Assembly: GCF_029867415.1 (NCBI RefSeq) | Contig: NC_081183.1 | Coordinates: forward strand, 66,228,336-66,292,335 | DNA length: 64,000 nt | Reading direction: 5' to 3' | DNA from: Vicia villosa | Taxonomy: Eukaryota > Streptophyta > Magnoliopsida > Fabales > Fabaceae | Notes under the pieces: generated by a model | What the model was told of the DNA's origin: nothing | What the model saw: the letters and a program-made list of their open reading frames with translations, nothing else | Databases searched by the model: none | Position numbers and translations under genes: made by a program | Part shown: piece after piece, positions 56,374-64,000 of the stretch | Position numbering within the stretch: position 1 is the first letter of the stretch | Layout of the letters: each line of letters starts with the position of its first letter

Positions 56374-59183
56374 TGTAACGCCCCGAATTTAATTAATTAG
56401 TTAATTAAATTATTTAAGAATTTAATCATTGGATTTAATCGGAATTGCCGGTATTATTTTGGGAAGCGTATTTGGATTATTAAGTTAAAGTCGGATTTTA
56501 TTCGGTTAGTTGGAGAATTAATAAAGTTGATTTCGTTGAAGAAATAATAGTAGAAATAATATTATTTATTAATATTGGACTATTTGTATTTAATTTGAAT
56601 TTTATCGACGAAGTCGGAATTATTTTATTAAGTTGGCATGGTAATTAATCGGATTAATTTGGTGAAATAAAGCTGAGTGTTATTTTATTAATGAGCTTTA
56701 AAATAACTTTGGGTTTAATTTAAGTTGTTGTGAAGTAAAGAGGGGGTATGTCACTTAGGCCCAATTAAGTTATTTAAGTGATTAAATAAAATAACCTTAC
56801 TATGTTGGATTTAGAATTGGAAGAAGGAAGAGCTATCATAACACAAAGAGGAATTGGGTTTGGAGGAGAGGTGAAGAAGAGAGCCATGGCGGAAGAGAAA
56901 AGCTGGAGGAAGTCCAATTTTCGCAGCAAGTTTCTGCAGTGAGACACCTTAGTAAAATAGACGTTTCTCCCAATCCAACCGTTGGATCGTCGCGGTTCTT
57001 GGACACAATGTTCCAGATTCGTAGAGGTAACTTCTGACCGGAGCGATTTTCGTTTTGATAATTTTAAGTCTGTCTGACAAAGTGATTTCCGAACAGGTTT
57101 TTGGTGCGTCTCTGCACGTTGTTAGAAAAGATTTCCGGAGAAAAGTTGGAAGCGGCGGCATAAGCTATGGCAACCGGGAGAGTAAAGCAATCTCATATCC
57201 AAAGTAAGGGTGGGGTTCTAGCTCTATAAACAATGTGGGGGTTATGGTTGTATGATTGCCTCTGTTTTGTGTGTTGTGATTGTATTGTTGAATGTTGAAA
57301 TTGATTGACGTCGGTGAATAAGGTTATAAAAGTTCAATCAATGGTTGTGGGAAATTAACCTAGGATTTATAATTATTATTATTGAGGAATTAGTTGTAGA
57401 AAATTGCTAGATGTTTGTGGAGTATAACTATAATATTGCTATGTTCATGTGATGGTCAAAATTGAATTGTACTGGAATCGAAGGAAGAAAATTGAGTTTT
57501 AATTTTGTTGGAAGATGCTGTCAGCGCAGGTAAGTGCCAAGGTTTGGACGCGGCGCGAACTGAAGGTTTATGTGGTGTTTGCGACGCAAAGAGAGGTTTG
57601 CGGCGCGTGCTATACGAGTTTTAGAAATATGTTTTAATTTCTGGCTGTTGATGTTTTATGTTGGTTGTTGGGATCAAGCCTTAGTAGGATTATCTTGAGA
57701 AGAATTATAATTATTATTAGTGAAGAAATTAGTTTAAATTAATTAGAATATTATACCGTTGGAATTGATTAATTTAATTAGTAGAAATCATAGTGATGAT
57801 TCTTAGTGATGAGATATGTAGTTAATGGATTAAGTTGTATAACGATGGAATTGGTGTGAAGAAGAAATAGAAGTAGTAATAACGATGATATATGTAGCAG
57901 GCTGAATTAATAGCATAATTGGAATTAATAATAAAATTAACGAATAGTGGAATTGGAATTAGAATGATAAGAATTGTTGGTAGTAGATTAATTAATAAAT
58001 TGAAGAATTAGTACCTAGATGTTTAGGGACTGTTTTGTAATGATTAAGTTGATGCAATTGATGCATGTTTAAGTTGTTGTTTTCATTGCTATTGTTCTGG
58101 TTGTTGTTGTTGATACGTTGATTAAGTTGCAGGTCTTATGACCAATGTTGTTTAAGTTATTGATGATGCGTTGATTAAGTTGCAGGTCTTATGGCCAAGG
58201 TTGATTAAGTTGTTTGCGGTTGTTGCATTGTTGTGTTGTGACGTTGTAGTTGTTGTTATTGTTGCACGCATACATTTGCATATTACGTTGGCCTAGATTG
58301 GCAAAATGTTTAAGTTGGCCTTGACGGCACCTGTTTAAGTTGGCCTTGACGACACCTGTTTAAGTTGGCCTTGATGGCACCTGTTTAAGTTGAAATGCCT
58401 CGATAACCTGGCATATGTTTAAGTTGGGAGTTCTGCTCCAATGGTACCACATGCATTTGCACAGTTGAGTCGCATTTGAAGTTGTTGTTGTTATTAATTT
58501 GTTGTTATTGTTGTTATAAGTTGTTGTTGTTATACTTGTTGCTGATAATTGTTATTATACTTGTTGTTGATAAATAATTATTATAACCGTTGTTGCTATT
58601 TGTTATTATAATTGTTGTTTGAATAAGTATGAAGTGGTGAAATTGTATGATCTAATCTTAATATATTATTTATCATACGCTTGTTTACATTGTTGGATAT
58701 CTCACCCCTTCTGAATGATGTTTCCCCGCCATGGGAAATGGACAGATACTCAAGATAGTGGTGGAAGTTTGAAGTGATTTTATGAAGTCTTTAGTTACTA
58801 TTAGTTCGAGTTTGGTCTTGCTCTGATACGTAGCACTCGGGGGGATGAACGATTGTCTTTTAATTTCTGTTATAACTATAAGTTGTTAACTTTTAAGTGG
58901 AATTTATGAAGTAATATGATGTTGGTGAAGTTGTTTTAGTTTAATAAAAATATTATGCGAAGTGAAGTTGAATAATTGATATTATTATTATTAATAAAAG
59001 TTGTTTTATTTTTTAAAAGAGCAAACAGGTTTTATCGGTTCATCCGAGTTATGTGCTATGTATCTATGATATATGTGATTAAGTTGTTTGTTGTTTTACG
59101 TTGAATGTGACATCCCAATTGTATGTTGAATTTCCGCACTCTGATTTTATTAAATATTCGTTGGGTAGATTTGGGGTGTTACA
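56374..59183 (+). mobile_element. Solo LTR (2.8 kb), Tekay-like, in the E_B LTR
   Basis: TGTAACGCCCCG...GGGGTGTTACA, flanked by a perfect duplication CCAGG (56369-56373, 59184-59188). Probable plus orientation from a TATA-like CTATAAACAA near 57223 and CTCACCCCTTCTG/TTTCCCCGCCATGG near 58702-58735, which I associate with Tekay-type LTRs. It includes three to four 25-bp units with TAAGTTGGCCTTGACGGCACC (58310-58385) and long GTT/ATT microsatellites (58480-58625). No internal domain, so it is a solo LTR. Confidence 0.9.
58305..58625. repeat. 25-bp tandem units and GTT microsatellite in the solo LTR
   Basis: Units of GTTTAAGTTGGCCTTGACGG plus CACCT repeat three times with one or two changes, followed by a decayed fourth. 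A region of (GTT)n and (ATT)n follows. Confidence 0.8.
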
Positions 59184-59186
59184 CCA

Positions 59187-59255
59187 GGGATCGAGCCTTT
59201 GACCCTTGGGTGAACAAACACGCTCCTTACCATCCCAACCAAACACACTTAGTTG
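59187..59255 (-). ncRNA. Weak tRNA-like segment in the E_B LTR
   Basis: The minus strand carries GGCTCGATCCC (59187-59197), 9 of 11 to the B-box consensus, preceded at about 30 bases by TTGGGATGGTAAGG, a poor A-box match. The end of the B-box coincides with the CCAGG target duplication of the solo LTR. It could be a decayed tRNA-derived module. Low confidence because the A-box is weak. Confidence 0.35.
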
Positions 59256-62230
59256 TTAACTAAACGCCCTTAATGAATTATAACAGAAACAAACAGATTG
59301 ATAGAAACTGGCGCGCAAAAATTTCAAATGGACCAATGAGATGATGACAGCCCATCATCTTCTTCATCATGACCTGCACATGAACCTTTTACAGCGCCTC
59401 TTACAGGTTAGCTATAAAACCTATATTTATTACACCTGTTAATTTGTAAACTCTCATGCAAACACCAAAATTAAAAAACAATGTCGTGGATAGACTCGTC
59501 TCGTTCATGCGATTTTAATGGCACCATCAGTTCAACCTAATCGTCCCTGTATCAAGAAATCCTAAAACAAAACCCTAAGCACCATCAATGGCATATCACA
59601 AGATAAACACGCACCGGTCCAATTAAGTGTCTAGAAACATTCAAAACGCCACCATGAACATTTATATACAATCAAAACCTGTTTATGATACTCGAATCAA
59701 TGCAATCGAAACAATTTAGGAAAGGGCAAGCCGTGGCTTATTATGAATGATTCTGGGAGCTTTCAAACCTGCTAGCAATTGGAATAGCTTCAAGGGTGCT
59801 CTAGGAATGTGCCTGAATCTTCAAAACCCCTTGAATCGGCCTGCCACTTTGAACTCGAGTTTGATTTTTTTGCTTGAATTTCAAGAACTCCACTATGGCT
59901 TTTGGCTTCCGATTTTCGCCCCCTGTGCTTGGTGTTAGCTTCTATACTTATAGAGAATCATATTAGGTCAACTATATTGGATCCAATCTCCATAATTATT
60001 GAGATTGAAACCTTGATTTTAAACTTCCAAATTTGGCTAAAATTCAATCTTCTCTTACCAATCTCTATTAGCACGAAATTGAATCAAAGATAGGATATTT
60101 GGATGATTGACATTAATTGTAAACCAAACCCAAGTCACATCTTTCTCATATCTTTCAAATATTTGATTTAAATAGTATTTTTAATGAATAAAAATTCAAT
60201 AAAAAATAGGATAAAAATCAAATAATCGTGGGATTGGTCTTGGGCATTCTTGGTGACCTCATAAGCAAGTTTGGATCATAAAAAGTCAGGCCCATTTGTA
60301 AAGATATCCATTTTGAACCTTACTTCCTTCACATATTTCACCCAAAATTCACCAACTTTGACAAGGCATATCTCCCTCAATTTTTAAGGTATGGAAGAGT
60401 TGTAGGACTTTTTGGAAACCTCGAGATGTCCTCTACAAGCCACTTTGGAACATATTTTTTATTTGGAGATTTTATCTTGATGATATGTCCTTTGACAAAA
60501 AACTGCTTTTGGTTGACCTTTGAAAAGGACCTATAATCTTTTCTACCATATCTCCCAAATGAGCATTTCTGGCCTTAGCATGTGAGAGACAAAGTTGTAG
60601 AAAATCCAATTTCCTTCAGAATAGGCTTTGGTTGGGAAATTTTTGATACTCCATGTGAAAGTTATGGCCAGTCAAAGTTGAGTTGACTTTCTCCTATAAA
60701 AACCCTAATTTGAACCTTTTGAATTTGTTCATTTCTGAGTTTTAATTAATGAATCATGATCGACCTTTGATCAAATGCTGGATATAACCTCAAATACTTG
60801 ATGTTGACCAAAAGTCTTGAAGTTTGACTGTATTTTGACTATAGTTGACTTTTAGGTCAAACTAGTCGACTGTGGATCATCTGAGCATTTGAATGAGCAA
60901 CCCTTGGAATTGAAGCTTGACTTTTGACATGGAGATACCTTGAACCCTAATAAAACATATGAAATCCTTTGGAACCCTTGATACATCTTTTCTCCTTAGA
61001 AGATCCAAAACTCTAACTTGAAAACCCTTTGATGAAGAGAGAGTGACTTTTTAACCATTGATCCTTGAACCCTTGAAGATGAAATAAGATGGGCAAATTT
61101 TGGGGTATGACACAATGATCAGATCAAAGCCTCCCAAGCATGCTTAAAGGTATGTACCTTTCATGGAAAACCAAGCATTCTCTTCTTCATGAATAAGCAA
61201 CCAAGTACAAGTATCACATGGGAGCTCAATTCAATCAGATTTTTCCCTCCACAAACCCTAATTCATGCCTATAAATAGAGGGTTTCACTCCGTTGATCAA
61301 GCACACAAGAAATCTCAAAGTCACTATTCATTCCAAAATCCATTTTTTGTGTCCTTTACATTTTCATAGCAATTTTTAGTTAGAGAAGTTCTGGGTGCAA
61401 ACCAACCTTTCTAACATCTTCCATACATCATTTGGAAGCTGTTGATCACCTCCAAACACTTCCCAAACCCCTCAAACTCAGAATCACTTCCATACCTCCA
61501 TTAAAGCTTCACAAAAGACCTTATCCTTCCAAACTTTATTCCTTAAGCACATTGCTCAAACAAATCATCCAAACACCTTCCATATACCATATAGAAGCTG
61601 TCCAGATCATCCATTCATCACTTTAACACTCACATTCCATTGTTTCTCTTTTCTTTTTCCCTTTGTAGGTATTATCGGGTTTGAAGTTATAGAGATCCTC
61701 AAGGCATTCTAAGCATTCAAACACCATCCCTGGAGGTCACTGAAGCTTTCCAGATCAGTCCAACACTTCTGTAACACCTCTAAGTTAGGGCACGACCTCC
61801 ATTTTCAGAGGTAAAAGCTTTAACTTTTAACTCATAGATAGAAGCATCTTTCTTTGCAAAACTTGATACCAATCTAGTCAGCAAGATATAGGGAGTAAAA
61901 GCCTTAAGGTTTTGGGGATTAATTGTGTATATATGTCATTTAATTTTTGTTTGAAATTTTAGGGTTCATAGAGTTTTTCTTGAAATTAATGATGTATGTT
62001 TAAATTGAATTGAAATGAGTCACGTGGTTGGATTCCTGATGAAATTTCAAGCAACTAATGTGTTTATACTTTCGCAAATAGTTGAGAAATGAAGGAATCA
62101 GAAATCAACCATGGAGGTTGTTGTTGTTATGTCACGAGGAAGAAGATGAAGGCCTTGGCACCATTCATCCCTTTTTAAAATACAACTTTAAAATAAAATG
62201 TGATGGAAGTGTGTTTTAAAACGAATACAT

Positions 62231-62335
62231 CGTTAGCTCACTTGGTCACCATCGCATTTTATTCCTCTCATGCTTCAGGTCCGGGGTTCGAATCCCCCTC
62301 GCACTTTAGACCTTTTATTTCTTTTATTTTTTAGA
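62231..62335 (+). ncRNA. tRNA-like Pol III module with perfect B-box
   Basis: TAGCTCACTTGG (62234-62245, 11 of 12 to the A-box), 39 bases, GGTTCGAATCC (62285-62295, perfect B-box) inside the pairing T-arm GGGGTTCGAATCCCC, then TTTT (62313-62316) and longer T runs. No convincing anticodon arm or acceptor pairing, so tRNA-derived rather than a tRNA gene. Confidence 0.62.
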
Positions 62336-62394
62336 CATTTCTAAATTACTTTTGCTATGTTATCCAGTGAGTGTATCCACTGATTGGGCCAAGC

Positions 62395-62441
62395 GCGTGG
62401 CCCAGTGGTTATTGTTTTGAGAAATGAGGTAGAGGGCGTGG
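62395..62441 (+). ncRNA. Second tRNA-like module, cut by an LTR insertion
   Basis: TGGCCCAGTGG (62398-62408) fits the A-box. The following TTATTGTTTTGAG and GGGCGTGG match the Ogre module at 30825-30858 (TTGTTGTTTTGAG, GGGCGTGGG), where the B-box follows directly. Here the sequence stops at GTGG and the LTR at 62442 begins, so the insertion fell at the first bases of the B-box. Confidence 0.5.
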
Positions 62442-64000
62442 TGTCATACCCCAATTTTTGACCCTAAGATCACACATCATTTGCATAACAATCATCAATC
62501 AAGAAGTTTTAACTTAGAACTCCACTTGTGATGTTATGCTCAATTCATCTGCATTGGAATCATCGAGCACCCATGTTTTAGTCTTGTATATATTGTTCTA
62601 CTAACCAAAATACCAAAAATATTGCCTTGTGCTTTTGTGTGTTTGTGTTTTGTAGGTACCAAGTCAAAACATCCATCAAAAGGAGCATTTTTCAACATTT
62701 TCACTATGCAAATCGATTTGCATAAGGTGTAAATCGATTTACACAACTGTTTCTGCACCAGATTTGCTTCTGTCATCAGTGCAAATCGATTTGCATAAGA
62801 CAGCAATCGATTTGCATAACTGTTTTTGCCCCAAATTTTGCCTTTTTCAGCAATGTAAATAGATTTGCATAAGGTGCAAATCGATTGCACCAGTGCGAAT
62901 TTGGAAAAAATAAAGGCAAATTTCAGCTTTTGAAAGTGTTGACATCATTTGCAAGCATGGGAAGCATGACTTAGTTCTTACATTTGATTCTCTACATCAT
63001 TTAATCATAAACCCTCATGTGATTGCATCAAGACCATTGGATTTCATTTTTGGCTCCAAATCCCTTTCCCAAGCCTAATTCTATTTTCCAATCCTAACTC
63101 CAAGCCACAAAATTTCCCAAGCCTAAGTGCTATAAATTGAGGCACTCCCCTCTTCATTTTTCAAGCTTTTATAGCCAAGAAAACTCTTGCTCTTTCTCTC
63201 CTCACCTCTTCCAAAACCCTCACTCAAAGCTCTTTTTCTTCCACACAAATTAGTGAGTCACATCTTGAACCTCACTAATTTAGAGCTAAACCTCAACATA
63301 AACACTACTTTTTCTTCATCAATTGTGAGAGATCAAAGCTTGTGGTTGTGTGTTCTTGAGGAAGATTCAAAGTTTGTGAAAGATTTGGTAAAATTCTAGA
63401 TCCATTCCATAATTCAAGATGTGATCCATTGTTGTTTATGCTTGATGCACCTTTGGTGCTACATTGATGAGATTTGCTTGCTTACTTGATACATTTTCGT
63501 GCACAAATTGATCCAAGATCACAAGGTGTTTGGTTTTATGCTTAAACAAGTTTTATTCTCTTTATTTGCTGTTTTTTTTTGAAAACTGTGTTGTGCAAAT
63601 CGATTTACATCTTGTGCAAATCGATTTACACAACTGAAAACTGCGCAGATTTTGAAAACAGAGTTATGCAAATCGATTTACACTCTGTGCAAATCGATTT
63701 ACACTGGGCAGAATGCTGATTTTTGTGGTTTTTGACTTGTTTTTGGTTCTAACTCATCTTCTACTCCATTCTTTTGATATTTTCTTTGAATCACAAGTCA
63801 GAGGCCTAATTTCTCTCTAATTTCAATGGACTCAGGGCGTCGATAGGATGAGAATCCAAATCCGCAAAATTATGTGATTGAAATTATGGATGAAAGGAGC
63901 TTTTAATGTGGTTCCATCTTTTGTTTCTCTTTATTTTGATCGATGAAAGTCTTAATACCTTAAGAATTCTTATGGATTCTTGGTAAAGACTAGATCACTC
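62442..64000 (+). mobile_element. Start of a further Ogre-like LTR (runs off the window)
   Basis: Begins TGTCATACCCCAATTTTTGACC, the Ogre LTR start. It has a TATA-like GCTATAAATTGAGG at about 63129-63142 followed by pyrimidine-rich leader sequence. It contains ten copies of an ATCGAT-centred palindrome in two clusters (62706-62890, 63593-63704). The 3' end is outside the window, so length, duplication and partner LTR are unknown. Confidence 0.75.
62706..63704. promoter_or_regulatory. Helically spaced palindrome array, ATCGAT core
   Basis: ATCGAT cores start at 62712, 62733, 62785, 62806, 62859 (mutated to ATAGAT), 62880, then 63599, 63620, 63672 and 63693. Each core sits in a palindrome of up to 18 bp, for example ATGCAAATCGATTTGCAT (62706-62723) and GTGTAAATCGATTTACAC (62727-62744). 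Spacing is 21, 52, 21, 53, 21 in cluster 1 and 21, 52, 21 in cluster 2. Confidence 0.7.

Larger units (their letters stand above)
6346..61112 (-). mobile_element. E_B: old Ogre-type derivative without pol, host of nested insertions
   Basis: A minus-strand element defined by its 5' LTR (55126-61112, ending outward in GGGGTATGACA, that is TGTCATACCCC on the sense strand), a tRNA-Arg-type primer-binding site (55108-55123), an internal part 49943-55107, and tandem-repeat blocks at 6346-8138, where an Ogre element carries its 3' untranslated repeats. The 3' LTR is missing, cut at about 6345. No integrase, reverse transcriptase or protease is recognisable in the internal part. It is interrupted by the Tekay element (8144-49937), a hAT MITE (52152-52869) and a solo LTR (56374-59183), so it is the oldest frame of this window apart from 61113-62441. 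Confidence 0.72.
55126..61112 (-). repeat. E_B 5' LTR, interrupted by a solo LTR
   Basis: It runs from TGTAGCAACC (55126) to GGGGTATGACA (61112) on the plus strand, with the solo LTR 56374-59183 and its duplication inside; without them it is about 3.17 kb. It contains the two-hairpin motif at 55372-55436 and a tRNA-like segment around 59187-59255 on the minus strand. Sense-strand sequence near 60300-60700 resembles the plus-strand Ogre LTR (CAACTTTGTC, GAAATTGGATTTTCTAC and similar). Confidence 0.82.
61113..62441 (+). repeat. Piece of an Ogre-like LTR on the plus strand
   Basis: Similar in order to the Ogre LTR from its TATA region on: CCTATAAATAGAGG (61270-61283), CATCCAAACACC.TCCAT.TACCATAT near 61565-61600 (Ogre about 30150-30185), TCACTGAAG...TTCCAGATCA near 61738 (Ogre 30330), and tRNA-like modules downstream. 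Its start was displaced by insertion of E_B, whose LTR ends at 61112. Its continuation is broken by a new LTR at 62442. Confidence 0.65.

Noticed and set aside
61432..61626. Small open frame in the Ogre-like LTR piece
   Set aside because: Within LTR leader sequence, no homologue recognised, and the corresponding Ogre LTR segment is not open in that frame.

Overview
This window is plant nuclear DNA made almost entirely of nested LTR retrotransposons; I found no host gene. Three things point to a legume, most likely tribe Fabeae (pea, vetch, lentil or grass-pea group). First, there are very large Ogre-type Ty3/gypsy elements with 3.2-4.8 kb LTRs that start TGTCATACCCC and have a primer-binding site reading TGGCGACT (tRNA-Arg type). 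Second, there is a SIRE/Maximus-type Ty1/copia element. Third, there is a Tekay-type chromovirus. The genus assignment is inference. The DNA is AT-rich, and every element protein is interrupted by stops, frameshifts or deletions.

Layout from left to right. Positions 1-6345 hold a decayed SIRE-type copia element on the minus strand (PBS 6101-6119, 5' LTR cut off near 6345). It is split in its RNase H by a solo LTR (705-1561, 5-bp duplication AAGAG). From about 6346 to 61112 lies an old minus-strand Ogre derivative, here called E_B: tandem repeats 6346-8138, internal sequence 49943-55107, PBS 55108-55123, 5' LTR 55126-61112. A minus-strand Tekay element (8144-49937; flanks AGTGG/GGTGG) is inserted in E_B. 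The Tekay element carries two further insertions. One is a 12.35-kb minus-strand Ogre derivative lacking pol, here called E4 (11687-24036, TSD CCTCA), in its RNase H. The other is a 21.2-kb plus-strand Ogre (28265-49467, TSD AATTC) in its 5' LTR. E_B also carries a 718-bp hAT-type MITE (52152-52869, TSD ATCTTAGG) and a 2.8-kb solo LTR (56374-59183, TSD CCAGG) inside its own LTR. To the right are a piece of another plus-strand Ogre-like LTR (61113-62441) and the start of one more LTR (62442-64000).

The plus-strand Ogre is young: I could find only about 16 substitutions and one 1-bp indel between its 4.79-kb LTRs. Yet it cannot be autonomous. The reverse transcriptase fingers and palm are deleted, the protease catalytic Asp is replaced by Tyr, three in-frame TGA codons interrupt its frames, and one frameshift breaks the integrase. 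E4 has no pol at all but has LTRs almost as similar. Both must have moved using proteins from other Ogre copies, or decayed very recently.

The most interesting signals are non-coding. (1) A two-hairpin motif near the 3' end of all three measurable Ogre LTR types keeps its flanks while the stems change on both sides, which suggests a conserved RNA structure. (2) Perfect 18-bp palindromes with an ATCGAT core occur in pairs exactly 21 bp apart, with pairs 52-53 bp apart, in the last LTR. (3) An array of the CpG-rich palindrome TACGCGTA occurs in both Tekay LTRs, often in doublets 11 bp apart. (4) tRNA-like Pol III A-box/B-box modules lie in several Ogre LTRs, and two later LTR elements are inserted exactly at such B-boxes.
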